Below, one piece after another: positions 23,204 through 32,395 of a stretch of 64,000 nucleotides of DNA. Positions within the stretch are counted from its first letter, which is position 1. Each line of letters opens with the position of its first letter. The notes under the pieces are model-generated. The model was not told where the DNA came from and searched no databases. It saw nothing but the letters and a program-made list of their open reading frames with translations. This DNA is from Geoglobus acetivorans (lineage in GTDB: Archaea; Halobacteriota; Archaeoglobi; Archaeoglobales; Archaeoglobaceae): assembly GCF_000789255.1 (NCBI RefSeq), contig NZ_CP009552.1, positions 1,240,001-1,304,000 of the forward strand, read 5' to 3'. Both the position numbers and the translations under genes were made by a program.

Positions 23204-24202
23204 ATGAAGGCAGTGATAATGGCAGGTGGATACGCAACGAGACTGTGGCCCATAACTAAGACCAAGGCCAAACCGCTTCTTCCCCTCGGGAAAAAAACCA
23301 TAATTGATCACATTTACGAGAAAATAAAACCGTTCGGTTTTGACATAATCGTCTCGACAAATCTCAGATTCAGGGAGGATTTCGAGCGATGGGCAGAGGA
23401 CAAGGATGTTGAGCTCGTGATAGAGAACACAACAAAAGAAGAGGAAAAACTCGGAGCTGTCAGAGCGCTGCATGAGGTTACAAGCACATTTGATGATGAG
23501 GTTCTGGTTATTGCCGGAGACAACATATTCTCTTTCGGGCTTGACGATTTCGTAAACAGGTACGAAGAGATAAAAAAACCGCTCATAGCCCTGTATGACG
23601 TGGGAGACTACGATCTTGCCAGAAGGTATGGTATAGCCATTCTTAACGGAGAAAAAATTGTTTCGTTTGAGGAGAAACCGGAGAAACCGAAAAGCACGCT
23701 TGCGGGCATAGGAATCTATGCGCTCGACAGAGAGACCAAGGACATGCTCGGAGATTACGTCAGGGGAGAGAGAAAGGACAACCTGGGAGACTTCATTTCA
23801 TGGCTGATTGACAGGAGAGAGGTTTACGGGTTCGTTTTCGACAACGGTAACTGGTATGATGTCGGAAACCCGGACAGCTATCTCGGAGCGATGAAGGTGT
23901 ACCTCACACACAGCGTCAGCGAGGATGTTGAGATTGACAGAACATCCAAGATCATCGAACCGGTTGTGATAGAGGGGGGCGTGAAGATAAAGAGAAGAAG
24001 CATAATCGGCCCCTATGCGTACATTGGCAGAAACTGCGAGATTGAGGCGAGCGATATCAGCGATTCGGTTATCTTCGATGAAGTCATACTGAGGAAAACG
24101 AAGGTCTGGAGGAGTATAATTGACGAGAAGTGCGAAATCAGAAACCTCGAGCTCAGCGGTTCAATCATAGGGGGACATGCGAAAATCCAGAGGGGAGAAT
24201 GA
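23204..24202 (+). CDS. Sugar-1-phosphate nucleotidyltransferase
   Basis: A two-domain 332-residue enzyme. Residues 1-~230 are a nucleotidyltransferase (GGYATRLWPITKTKAKPLLPLG, the signature loop; AGDNIFSF with the metal-binding Asp; FEEKPEKPKS). Residues ~245-332 are a left-handed beta-helix of hexapeptide repeats (IIEPVVIEGGVKIKRRSIIG). It would make NDP-sugars (glucose, mannose or GlcNAc type) for glycans or N-glycosylation. It resembles RmlA/GlmU-like archaeal enzymes, but the sugar and nucleotide are not determined. It overlaps the following radical SAM gene by four nt (ATGA). Confidence 0.88.
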   Translation: MKAVIMAGGYATRLWPITKTKAKPLLPLGKKTIIDHIYEKIKPFGFDIIVSTNLRFREDFERWAEDKDVELVIENTTKEEEKLGAVRALHEVTSTFDDEVLVIAGDNIFSFGLDDFVNRYEEIKKPLIALYDVGDYDLARRYGIAILNGEKIVSFEEKPEKPKSTLAGIGIYALDRETKDMLGDYVRGERKDNLGDFISWLIDRREVYGFVFDNGNWYDVGNPDSYLGAMKVYLTHSVSEDVEIDRTSKIIEPVVIEGGVKIKRRSIIGPYAYIGRNCEIEASDISDSVIFDEVILRKTKVWRSIIDEKCEIRNLELSGSIIGGHAKIQRGE

Positions 24203-25794
24203 TAGGGATACTCGACGGCTACGTGGACGAGCCGTCATGCTTGGGTGTACCTCCCTACATATCACCCTACCCGAGGTACATCGCAGGAATGCTCGAAAAA
24301 CTCGGGCTGAGCTGGAAATATGCCACAGTAGATGAGTACAGAAAAAACCCATCAATCTTCGAAAAAGCAGATAAAATAATCGTCATTGCTGGAATAGCCG
24401 TCCCGGGAAAATATCTCGGTGGCAAACCACTATCCCTGCGAGAGCTACCTGCAGTTTATCCTGAAAAGGAGAAAATCCTGGTGGGACCCATCACACTTGA
24501 ACTTGACGAAGAGATTGACGGCTATGAAATTCTGCAGTTCCCCTTCGAGCATGCTCTGTACGAAAGACTTGGGGGAGAAGTCAGAGACTTGAGCAGAAAT
24601 TTCGTTAACGAGTTTGCAGTTCTCGGAGCAAGGGTTGTCAGACAGCATCCGGATTACCCCCATGTGGTGTGTGAGATAGAGACGTACAAGGGCTGTTACT
24701 GGAAGAAATGCAGCTTCTGCATAGAAAGAATCCACAGAGTGTCTATGAGATCTCCGCACATGGTCATAGCAGAGATGAAAGCCCTTTACAATCAGGGAGT
24801 CAGGCACTTCAGGCTTGGAAACCAGACAGATTTCTTCACATACATGGGTGATTTCTCCAAGGAGTTTCCCAGACCTGACCCGGAATTCATGAAAAATTTC
24901 CACCGGGCAATATGGAAGGAATGTCCCAAGATAAAAACACTCCACCTCGACAACGTGAATCCAAAAACGATTGCGGAGTATCCTGAGGAGAGCCGGGAGA
25001 TTATCAAGACGATTGTGATGTACCAGACGCCCGGCAATATAGCCGCAATGGGTATGGAAAGTGCCGATGAAGCGGTCATAGAAAAGAATAACCTGCTCGC
25101 AACACCCGACGATGTTCTCTTCGCAGTGGAGCTTATCAACAGATACGGAAAAAATGTGGGGTACAACGGCCTTCCCTACTTCCTCCCGGGATTGAATTTC
25201 GTTTTCGGCCTTAAAGGTGAGACGAAAAAAACATTCGAGAAAAACTACGAATTTCTGATGGACCTGCTCGAAAGAGATCTGCTCGTCAGAAGGGTTAACC
25301 TGAGACAGGTAAAGGTTTTTCCGTCAACGCCAATGGCTGAAACCGGTGACAGGAACGTGAGAAAGCATAAGAAATATTTCAAAATTTACAAGGAGAGGAT
25401 AAGAAGAGACTTTGACAGAGTCATGCTCGAGAAGATCGTCCCAAAAGGCAGACTGCTTACAGACCTCAGAGTTGAGACAGTGGAGGGAAAAATCAGTTAC
25501 GCAAGACAGGCAGGAACATACCCGCTGCTCGTCGGTCTCGTTGGAGTCTTCGAAAGAAACACGATTCTGGATGCCAGAGTGATAGATTACGGGAGGAGGA
25601 GTGTAACGGCTCTGCCGAAAATAGACATAAACAGCGCCACATTGCTGCAGATCGAATCTGTACCGGGTATAGGAAAGGGGACAGTTTCAAAAATAGCCCT
25701 GAGCAGACCTGTAAAAGACATATCTGATCTCGAAAAGATTATTGAGGATAAAGCCAGGATTCTTGAAAAATATTTTCACATACCCAGCAGCTGA
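24199..25794 (+). CDS. Radical SAM protein with C-terminal helix-hairpin-helix (COG1031)
   Basis: A 531-residue enzyme of the archaeal COG1031 group. The cluster motif reads [10 protein letters not shown], a C-x4-C-x2-C spacing instead of the usual C-x3-C-x2-[16 protein letters not shown] and [15 protein letters not shown] are typical AdoMet-barrel strands. The last ~60 residues form a helix-hairpin-helix ([23 protein letters not shown]), a nucleic-acid-binding unit. Its substrate is unknown; the HhH makes RNA or DNA modification plausible. It starts at ATG 24199, overlapping the nucleotidyltransferase stop. Its 3' end overlaps the convergent oadB by 19 nt. Confidence 0.85.
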   Translation: MIGILDGYVDEPSCLGVPPYISPYPRYIAGMLEKLGLSWKYATVDEYRKNPSIFEKADKIIVIAGIAVPGKYLGGKPLSLRELPAVYPEKEKILVGPITLELDEEIDGYEILQFPFEHALYERLGGEVRDLSRNFVNEFAVLGARVVRQHPDYPHVVCEIETYKGCYWKKCSFCIERIHRVSMRSPHMVIAEMKALYNQGVRHFRLGNQTDFFTYMGDFSKEFPRPDPEFMKNFHRAIWKECPKIKTLHLDNVNPKTIAEYPEESREIIKTIVMYQTPGNIAAMGMESADEAVIEKNNLLATPDDVLFAVELINRYGKNVGYNGLPYFLPGLNFVFGLKGETKKTFEKNYEFLMDLLERDLLVRRVNLRQVKVFPSTPMAETGDRNVRKHKKYFKIYKERIRRDFDRVMLEKIVPKGRLLTDLRVETVEGKISYARQAGTYPLLVGLVGVFERNTILDARVIDYGRRSVTALPKIDINSATLLQIESVPGIGKGTVSKIALSRPVKDISDLEKIIEDKARILEKYFHIPSS

Positions 25795-26848
25795 ATGAAC
25801 GCTCCGGCTACAACCGCAGTCCCTATGACTCCGGCAACATTCGGCCCCATCGCATGCATCAGGATGAAGTTGTCTGGGTCTTCTTCAGCGGCAAGCCTCT
25901 GAACAACCCTCGCAGACATCGGAACGGCTGAAACTCCAGCAGCACCGATCATGGGGTTTAGTTTCTCACTCAAAAACAGATTCATCAGCTTCGCGAGGAG
26001 CACACCGCCAGCTGTTGCTGAAGCGAACGCAGCAACACCGAGGGTCAAAACGAAGAGTGTGTCAAGCCGGAGGAACGAGGAAGCTGCATTGTCGAGCCTA
26101 TGCTCAGCCCGAGGATTATGGTCATTATGTTCAGCAGTTCCTCGCTTGCACCTTTTGCGAGTCTGTCTGTAACACCACTCTCCCTGAAAAGATTCCCTGC
26201 CATCAGCATGCCCACAAGAGGTAAAGCTGAAGGAACAAGGAAGCCCGTTACGAGAGTTACAATGATCGAAAAGGCTATTTTTTCATTTTTTGAGACATCT
26301 CTCAAGGGCTTCATTCTCATCCTCCGCTCTTCCCGGGACGTGAGTGCTTTTATGACAGGGGGCTGAATGAGCGGGACGAGAGACATGTAGCTGTATGTTG
26401 CAACGGCTGTTACAGCGAGAAGGTGAGGGGAAAGGGCAGTGGTGATGTAGATCGTCGTGGGACCATCCGCCCCACCAATGATGCCTATGCTGGCAGCCTC
26501 GGCAGGATTGAACCCGAGCAGCGTTGCAAGCATGAAAGCCACAAAGACGCCAATCTGCGCTGCTGCACCAAGGAGGAAGGTCACCGGGTTTGCAATCAAT
26601 GGTCCAAAATCAATCAGCGCACCGATACCCAGAAATATCAGGAGGGGGACTACTTCAGTTTTTATCAGATATTCAACGAATAGGGCCAAGATGCCGTCTA
26701 CAGCCATGTCCGACGATGGGATGTTGACGAGCATCGCCCCAAACCCTATTGGAACAAGCAAGAGAGGTTCCATTTTCCTGAATATGCCGAGGTAAATCAG
26801 GAGCAGAGCTATGGCAATCATCAGCAGTTCTCCCAGCAATTTCACCAC
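25776..26848 (-). pseudogene. oadB: Na+-translocating decarboxylase beta subunit, interrupted by a frameshift
   Basis: Membrane subunit of oxaloacetate/methylmalonyl-CoA decarboxylase Na+ pumps. Two reading frames together give one full-length (about 357-residue) OadB. The upstream part (26848-~26087) holds SIGIIGGADGPTTIYITTAL with the essential Asp. The downstream part (~26086-25776) holds [20 protein letters not shown] and [20 protein letters not shown] with the conserved Asn/Ser. The break is at ATG|CA|GCT (26089-26082): one base is missing, since inserting one after ATG gives GSTM[14 protein letters not shown] in frame. GTG start 26848 overlaps the gamma gene. Either a recent inactivation, programmed shifting or a sequencing error; no slippery homopolymer is present. 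Confidence 0.85.
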
Positions 26849-27099
26849 CTGTAGGACATTTTCCAGCTGGTCCCCTCTCTTTCTATCTCAGGCACAGTTA
26901 TGCCCTCTTCTTCGAAAGCTTTAACAGCTGAGACCGCAGCGGCAACCAGATTCACGTCTGTTCTGCCAGAAGGGTGCTCTTTTTCTGGTCTTCTTACCCT
27001 CCCGAAAATCAGTGAGAGCGACCATATAGCAAACGTGAGGATAGCGAGCGTAAAAAATACTGTCAGAATCCCATACGCCACAACGTACGCTGGATCCAT
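26842..27099 (-). CDS. oadG: Small decarboxylase gamma-like subunit
   Basis: An 85-residue protein with one membrane helix (about residues 7-30), a basic/charged middle (GRVRRPEKEHPSGRTD) and a soluble tail (LVAAAVSAVKAFEEE). This is the layout of OadG/MmdD gamma subunits that hold the biotin-dependent carboxyltransferase onto the beta subunit. It precedes oadB with a 7-nt overlap. A TATA-like TTTATATG about 25 nt before the ATG implies a leaderless transcript. GGTGA/TCACC arms at 27132-27136 and 27148-27152 form an upstream inverted repeat. The name rests on context plus topology. Confidence 0.72.
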   Translation of the reverse strand: MDPAYVVAYGILTVFFTLAILTFAIWSLSLIFGRVRRPEKEHPSGRTDVNLVAAAVSAVKAFEEEGITVPEIEREGTSWKMSYRW

Positions 27100-27252
27100 G
27101 AATCGAGATCGTGTAAAACATATAAAAAGTTGGTGATTAATTATTATTCACCCAATTAGGATGCATCTCCAGAAATTTGACCGGTAGATGTGCAAATGGG
27201 GGCAGATTTAACCGGAACACGGAACAATTCCCAAAAAATTTTTAATTCCGAA

Positions 27253-27300
27253 TCGGGTAAAAAATATATCATTTTCGAAATGTTTATATATTCGACCCGA
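27253..27300. promoter_or_regulatory. gar1-tfb promoter with flanking inverted repeat
   Basis: TTTATATATT (27283-27292) is a strong TATA box placed so that transcription starts at or beside the GTG at 27315. TCGGGT (27253-27258) and ACCCGA (27295-27300) are perfect inverted arms around it, and TTTCGAAA (27273-27280) lies between. The remainder of 27100-27252 holds the oadG promoter and nothing else recognised. Confidence 0.4.
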
Positions 27301-27314
27301 GAAAAGTAAGACTT

Positions 27315-27641
27315 GTGCTAAAAAAAATAGGAAGGGTTTTGCACATATCAAAAACGGGTAACGTGATACTATCGTCAGTTCCGGATTACCTCCCAAAGGA
27401 GGGTTCTCCAGTATACAACAAGAGAATGGAGAAGATTGGCTTTGTTTACGACATTATCGGCCCGGTGAAGAATCCATTTCTGGTTGTAAAACCCTTCAAG
27501 AGGAGGATTATCGAGGAGGATATTCTTTTCACGGTGGTGGAAGATGGTAGAGGTAGAAAGGGTAAGGGAAAAGGAAATCGAAAGGAAGGAAAGAGAAAAG
27601 GAGCTGGAAAGAAAGGAGGTAGAAAGAGAAGAAACAATTGA
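27315..27641 (+). CDS. gar1: H/ACA RNP protein Gar1
   Basis: A component of the H/ACA pseudouridylation RNP that binds Cbf5. The 108 residues show the Gar1 beta-barrel (about 1-75: [38 protein letters not shown]) and a basic Gly/Lys/Arg tail ([20 protein letters not shown]). It starts with GTG and is probably leaderless. The tail-coding part overlaps the next gene (tfb) by 98 nt in another frame. gar1 next to tfb is a common archaeal order. Its partner Nop10 is at 38422-38610. Confidence 0.9.
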   Translation: MLKKIGRVLHISKTGNVILSSVPDYLPKEGSPVYNKRMEKIGFVYDIIGPVKNPFLVVKPFKRRIIEEDILFTVVEDGRGRKGKGKGNRKEGKRKGAGKKGGRKRRNN

Positions 27642-28539
27642 AGTCTGTCCCGAATGCGGAAGCCCACGACTCATCAGAGACTACAGAAGGGGCGAATTCC
27701 TCTGTCAGGATTGTGGTTATGTTATTGAGGAGACGTTTATCGACTCCGGTCCGGAGTGGAGAGCCTTTGACAGCGAACAGAAGGAGAAGAGGGCAAGAGT
27801 TGGAGCGCCCATTACATACACCATACACGACAAGGGACTTACAACCATAATAGACTGGGCGAACAAGGATTATTACGGCAAGGCAATTTCGGTCAGAAAC
27901 AGGGCTCAGCTATTCAGGCTGAGAAAGTGGCAGAGAAGAATAAGAATAAGCAACGCTACCGAGAGAAACCTTGCCTTTGCTCTTTCTGAGCTTGACAGGC
28001 TTGCATCAGCTCTCGGTCTGCCGAAAAGTGTGAGAGAGATTGCATCCGTTATCTACCGAAAGGCGGTGGAGAAGAACCTGGTGAGAGGGAGGAGTATCGA
28101 AGGTGTTGTTGCTGCTGCACTCTATGCGGCATGCAGACAGGCTGGCGTTCCGAGGACCCTCGACGAGATAGCGGCATACTCAAGAGTTGACAGAAAGGAG
28201 GTTGGAAGGACATACAGGTTCATCGCGAGAGAGCTGGGACTCAAGCTGATGCCTACAAGTCCGGCAGACTACATACCGAGATTCTGCACGGCCCTTGGAC
28301 TGAGCGGAGAGGTCCAGAAAAAGGCGATTGAGATCATCAAGAAGGCTGAGGAGAAGGAGCTTACGAGTGGTAGAGGGCCTACCGGAGTTGCTGCTGCGGC
28401 AATATACATTGCATCCATACTCAGCGGAGAGAGGAGAACTCAGAGAGAAGTTGCAGAAGTAGCTGGAGTCACAGAAGTTACAATCAGAAACAGGTACAAG
28501 GAGCTGGCCGAAAAACTCGGAATCGAGATAATACTCTGA
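27544..28539 (+). CDS. tfb: Transcription initiation factor B
   Basis: The archaeal TFIIB homologue that bridges TBP/TATA DNA and RNA polymerase. Of 331 residues, ~34-60 form the zinc ribbon ([10 protein letters not shown] and [10 protein letters not shown]), then the B-reader/linker ([13 protein letters not shown]), and two cyclin folds (about 125-215 and 220-315), ending in the [23 protein letters not shown]. The unusual feature is the first ~33 residues, a Glu/Lys/Arg-rich extension ([15 protein letters not shown]) encoded inside gar1 in a different frame. I see no later in-frame start before the zinc ribbon, and GGTGGTGGAAG precedes this ATG, so the overlap looks real. Confidence 0.93.
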   Translation: MVEVERVREKEIERKEREKELERKEVEREETIEVCPECGSPRLIRDYRRGEFLCQDCGYVIEETFIDSGPEWRAFDSEQKEKRARVGAPITYTIHDKGLTTIIDWANKDYYGKAISVRNRAQLFRLRKWQRRIRISNATERNLAFALSELDRLASALGLPKSVREIASVIYRKAVEKNLVRGRSIEGVVAAALYAACRQAGVPRTLDEIAAYSRVDRKEVGRTYRFIARELGLKLMPTSPADYIPRFCTALGLSGEVQKKAIEIIKKAEEKELTSGRGPTGVAAAAIYIASILSGERRTQREVAEVAGVTEVTIRNRYKELAEKLGIEIIL

Positions 28540-28608
28540 TTTTTAACTATCAATCGATATAATTTTTCATTCAGTGAAATATTTATAATTCCGCATACAG
28601 TTTCTATT

Positions 28609-29850
28609 GTGCCAGAGACCAAGCTTGAAGAGAAGCTGATCAACATATTTGGTCAGGATGATGTCCTGTTCGGCACTGCAGCTCTCAAAGCGTATTCTAC
28701 CGACGCAAGTCCTTTTACAGGCAATGCTCTGGCGGTTGTAAGGCCAGAAAACCAGTTTGAGGTTTCAGAACTTTTGAAACTGGCAGCTCGTCACACAATA
28801 CGGGTAACACCGAGAGGCAGCGGAACTGGTACTTCGGGTGGCGCGGTTCCCTCGAACTCGATTGTGGTGGATATGAAGAAAATGGACAGAATTGAAGTTC
28901 ACGAGGAAGACATGATTGCATACGTTCAGGCTGGAGTGATCATCCACGATCTGAAAAACGAGCTTGAGAAACATGGGCTATTCATTCCCCCAGAGCCGGG
29001 AAGCGTGAGAATCGCAACCATCGGGGGTTTTGTGGCCAATAACGGTGGAGGAAAGAGGGGACTGAAATATGGTTCAATAAAAAATTTTGTTACGGGAATT
29101 GAGGCTGTGCTGCCAGACGGTGATATCATCAGCACTGGCTCCAGAACCCACCGGAATCCGGAATGCGCTGCAGGTATATTTGCAGGGAGTGAGGGGAGAC
29201 TGGGGATAATAACAGGAATATATCTCAAAACCCTCCCACTCCCGGAATCCAGACACACCGCACTTGTGAGAGTGTCTGAACTCTCAGAATTACCCGTCAT
29301 TCTGAAAAAGATTTTAAAGCTGTTGCCTGACGCCGTGGAGTTCATTGACCGCCGATGTGTTGAATTGCTGGACCTGGGAACCGGAGAACTTATAGCTGTT
29401 GAGTTCTTCACGTCCGAATCAGAGATGGACAAACTGGGCATAAGATACGAAAAGCTTGAGGGTGGAGAAGAACGGAAATTCTGGGAAATGAGAGAGACCC
29501 TCGGTGTCGAGATAGCAAAAAAGGGGACGAGAATATACGCCGCAGAAGATTTCGCTGTTCCATTTTCCAAGCTCGCCGGATTCATCAATGCCGTGTATTC
29601 TCTTGAAGAGAAATACAACGCTGAGATATACATCTACGGCCACCTCGATACAGCAAACATCCATCCCGCAATAGTCTCGGATGACTTCAGGCATTCGCTG
29701 ATGTTTGCGGAAGAACTGTACAGCATTGCAGAGAAATTTGAGGCAACAATTGGAGAGCATGGGACTGGCAGGAGGTGGGATGTGAGAGGAGATGAGCTTT
29801 ACAGGAGGTTGAAAAGGTGCCTCGACACCGGGAACATACTGAATCCGTAA
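28609..29850 (+). CDS. dld: FAD-linked D-lactate dehydrogenase (GlcD/Dld type)
   Basis: A 413-residue flavoprotein of the GlcD/Dld family that oxidises D-lactate or a related 2-hydroxy acid. FAD_binding_4 covers about residues 30-200 (VTPRGSGTGTSGGAVP; PPEPGSVRIATIGGFVANN), and the C-terminal oxidase domain contains YIYGHLDTANIHPAI and GEHGTGRRW. GTG start. It overlaps the Fe-S protein gene by 34 nt; together they resemble D-lactate dehydrogenase modules of lactate-using Archaeoglobi that pass electrons to quinone. Glycolate oxidation is an alternative. Confidence 0.85.
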   Translation: MPETKLEEKLINIFGQDDVLFGTAALKAYSTDASPFTGNALAVVRPENQFEVSELLKLAARHTIRVTPRGSGTGTSGGAVPSNSIVVDMKKMDRIEVHEEDMIAYVQAGVIIHDLKNELEKHGLFIPPEPGSVRIATIGGFVANNGGGKRGLKYGSIKNFVTGIEAVLPDGDIISTGSRTHRNPECAAGIFAGSEGRLGIITGIYLKTLPLPESRHTALVRVSELSELPVILKKILKLLPDAVEFIDRRCVELLDLGTGELIAVEFFTSESEMDKLGIRYEKLEGGEERKFWEMRETLGVEIAKKGTRIYAAEDFAVPFSKLAGFINAVYSLEEKYNAEIYIYGHLDTANIHPAIVSDDFRHSLMFAEELYSIAEKFEATIGEHGTGRRWDVRGDELYRRLKRCLDTGNILNP

Positions 29851-30887
29851 ACATCTGGGCCTTAAGATGTGCAAAATGTGGAAGGTGTATTGTTGACTGC
29901 CCCACATACCTCGCAACAAAGTGGGAGCATTTGAGTCCGAGGGGGAGAATCATCCTTTCGTTTCACGCTGAAAACGACTCCGAGCTGATAAAATCGACGT
30001 TCAGCTGCCTGACATGCGCGATGTGCGAGGTTGTCTGCCCCTCAGGAGTGGAGGTTACAAACCTGCTTGAAACAGCAAGAAAGAGATTCGTTGAAATCGG
30101 TGCTGTGCCTGAGAGACTGTCAGAGTTTTTCGGAAAAATGGACAGATCAGGAAATCCTTATGGAATTGACGTCGAAACCTACGACCCTTCCGGGCAGGTC
30201 GATATCCTGTACTATCCGGGATGCACATCCCTTCTGAGAGAGCGTGAAATTTTCGAAAGCAGCGTGAAAATTCTGAAAAAACTTGGTGTGAGATTTGCGA
30301 TAGAGTTCAAATACTGCTGCGGGTCCACAACACTGAGAACGGGAGGAAGTGAAAAATTTGCGAGAAGAAACTTTGAGAGATTGCGAGAAATCGTTGAAAA
30401 AACAGGGGCAAAAAGGATTATTGTATCGTGTCCGGGTTGCTACAGAACAATTGCAAAGGATTATCGAAAATTCGGTGAAATTGGTGCAGAAGTTCAGCAC
30501 ATGGTGGAATTTCTTGCAGAGAATGCCGCCAAACTTGGTCTGAGAAGGGAGAACATCAGGATTGCTTTCCACGATTCCTGCCATCTGGCCAGGCACATGA
30601 AGGTGGTTGAAGAGCCGAGGGTCGTGCTGAGAAGGATGGGGACGCTGGTGGAGGCAGAACAGCACGGTTTGAGTTCGTTCTGCTGTGGAGGCGGTGGGGG
30701 CGTTAAGCTCTCGTACAGGGACATTTCCAGAGCCGTCAGAGATATGAGAGTTGCCCAGCTCAAAAAAACTGAAGCAGAGGTTATCATAACCTCCTGCCCG
30801 TACTGCTACAGAAACCTGAAAAACAGCGGGGGAGGATTAAATATAAAAGATATCACCATATTCATTGCCGAGAGGTTGAAAGAATGA
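29817..30887 (+). CDS. Fe-S protein with two CCG domains, partner of the D-lactate dehydrogenase
   Basis: A 356-residue electron carrier of the GlpC/GlcF/HdrD kind. Two ferredoxin-type motifs come first (CAKCGRCIVDCP and CLTCAMCEVVCP, about residues 20-75), then two CCG domains (YCCGSTT with CPGCYR; FCCGGGGG with CPYCYR) expected to hold a non-cubane or other Fe-S centre. It starts at GTG 29817 behind AGGAGGT (29803-29809), inside the end of the dehydrogenase gene. It overlaps the next gene by ATGA. It should relay electrons from FAD to the membrane or menaquinone pool. Confidence 0.87.
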   Translation: MPRHREHTESVNIWALRCAKCGRCIVDCPTYLATKWEHLSPRGRIILSFHAENDSELIKSTFSCLTCAMCEVVCPSGVEVTNLLETARKRFVEIGAVPERLSEFFGKMDRSGNPYGIDVETYDPSGQVDILYYPGCTSLLREREIFESSVKILKKLGVRFAIEFKYCCGSTTLRTGGSEKFARRNFERLREIVEKTGAKRIIVSCPGCYRTIAKDYRKFGEIGAEVQHMVEFLAENAAKLGLRRENIRIAFHDSCHLARHMKVVEEPRVVLRRMGTLVEAEQHGLSSFCCGGGGGVKLSYRDISRAVRDMRVAQLKKTEAEVIITSCPYCYRNLKNSGGGLNIKDITIFIAERLKE

Positions 30888-32053
30888 TCGGTCTGAGCAA
30901 GATGGTTGGTGGAGAAATCACTGTCTCGGAAAGGCTCACGTATGGTGGCAGAGAAAAGATTCCGAAAAAACTCGTTGAGGCCAGCAGGAAGCCCATTCCG
31001 GTTACTGTCTGGAACGTCACGGCGAGATGCAACCTTAAGTGCGTTCACTGCTACGCCGATGCTGGAGCGAAGAAAGAAGGAGAGCTTACAACCGAGGAGG
31101 CAAAAGAATTCATCGATGATCTGGCAGAGATGAAGGTCCCGGTTCTGCTTCTCAGCGGTGGAGAGCCGCTGATGAGGGAGGATATCTTCGAATTGATAGA
31201 ACATGCCAAATCAAAGGGCCTTTACGTATCCCTGTCAACAAACGGAACGCTCATAAACGATGACGTTGCCGGAAGGCTGGCCGAACTGAAGGTTGATTAT
31301 GTCGGTATAAGCATAGACGGTCTTCCAGGCACAAACGACAGATTCAGAGGATTGCGGGGCGCATTTGACAGGGCTCTGAACGGAATTCTGAACGCAAAGG
31401 AGGCAGGGCTCCTCACAGGAATAAGGTTTACCGTTACCAGGCTGAACCTCAGGGAGGTTCCGGAAGTAATAGACCTACTGGTAGAACATGAAATTCCGAG
31501 ATTCTGCCTGTATCACCTCGTTCCTTCTGGAAGGGCAGACTTTGAGATAGACATCGATTTCAAAGAGAGAAGAAACCTCATGGAGTGGTTATTCGAGAAA
31601 GCAATAGAGCTGAGGGATTCCAAGGAAAAAACGGAGCTTCTAACAACAGATAATCCGGCAGACGGAGTGTTCTTCTACCTGAAACTGAAGGAAATGGATG
31701 ATAGTCTTGCCGAAGACGCACTCAGATTCCTGAGATACAGGGGAGGGGATAGCTCGGGATTCAGGATAGCTGATGTTGATATGTTCGGAAACGTGCATCC
31801 AAACCAGTTCTGGTTCGACCATACGGTGGGAAACATAAGAGAAAGGAAGTTCAGCGATATCTGGCTTAACCCCGAAGATGAGCTGCTCATAAAGCTAAGG
31901 AAGAAGACGGAATACATCAGAGGAAGGAAATGTGGAAGCTGCAGATTCAAGAGCGTATGTGGAGGTTTCAGACTGAGAGCCATGAGGTTTGGGGACCTGT
32001 GGGGAGACGATCCAAGCTGCTACCTGTACGAGGAGGAGATAGGGTTAGCTTAA
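30884..32053 (+). CDS. ahbC: Radical SAM/SPASM enzyme, probable AhbC
   Basis: A 389-residue radical SAM protein: CNLKCVHC at about residue 45 with the next strand LLLSGGEPLMRED, and a C-terminal SPASM-like cysteine cluster (CGSCRFKSVCGGFR ... CYLYEEE). The N-terminus (MIGLSKMVGGEI) and the VWNVTARCNLKC motif match AhbC / NirJ1-type enzymes, which remove acetate chains from 12,18-didecarboxysiroheme in the archaeal haem pathway. It overlaps the lactate Fe-S gene (ATGA). Haem for cytochromes downstream of lactate oxidation would explain the pairing. AhbD is less likely because its start differs. No other ahb genes are in the window. Confidence 0.72.
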   Translation: MIGLSKMVGGEITVSERLTYGGREKIPKKLVEASRKPIPVTVWNVTARCNLKCVHCYADAGAKKEGELTTEEAKEFIDDLAEMKVPVLLLSGGEPLMREDIFELIEHAKSKGLYVSLSTNGTLINDDVAGRLAELKVDYVGISIDGLPGTNDRFRGLRGAFDRALNGILNAKEAGLLTGIRFTVTRLNLREVPEVIDLLVEHEIPRFCLYHLVPSGRADFEIDIDFKERRNLMEWLFEKAIELRDSKEKTELLTTDNPADGVFFYLKLKEMDDSLAEDALRFLRYRGGDSSGFRIADVDMFGNVHPNQFWFDHTVGNIRERKFSDIWLNPEDELLIKLRKKTEYIRGRKCGSCRFKSVCGGFRLRAMRFGDLWGDDPSCYLYEEEIGLA

Positions 32054-32071
32054 AATAGTTTCAAACCGAGT

Positions 32072-32362
32072 ATGGACATGAACCCTGATGCTACCCTGAA
32101 AGAGTTTCTTGATGAAGTCAGAGAGATATTTGCCTCAAAGAAAGCCGTCAACATTTACGTTTACGATGCACCCCTCGAAAAAATTGAAGAGCTCGTGAGG
32201 AAGGGCTACACGCTCGGAAGTGCAATGAGTTCCAGCAGCGGAATAAGGGCCTATGCAACCAGGAATGTGGTTGCAGGAGAATTTGAGGTTACACTGACCG
32301 TATATTCGGACAGCATGACTCTCGAAAAATACCTTGAGCTGAGAAAAAAGCTCGAACAGTAA
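32072..32362 (+). CDS. Conserved small protein of unknown function
   Basis: A 96-residue soluble alpha/beta protein I do not recognise (LKEFLDEVREIFASKKAVN, YVYDAPLEKIEELVRKGYT, EVTLTVYSDSMTLEKYLEL). No signal peptide, membrane segment or cysteine. It lies 18 nt after ahbC and 33 nt before alaS, all in one direction, so it probably shares the ahbC transcript. Codon use looks like that of its neighbours, which supports it as a real gene. Confidence 0.6.
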   Translation: MDMNPDATLKEFLDEVREIFASKKAVNIYVYDAPLEKIEELVRKGYTLGSAMSSSSGIRAYATRNVVAGEFEVTLTVYSDSMTLEKYLELRKKLEQ

Positions 32363-32395
32363 AGATTATATCCTTCTCCCAACCCTATTTTCCTG

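Noticed and set aside
25776-26048. The short frame at the oadB 3' end as a separate gene
   Set aside because: It continues the beta-subunit sequence exactly after a one-base shift and has no independent ribosome site or promoter.
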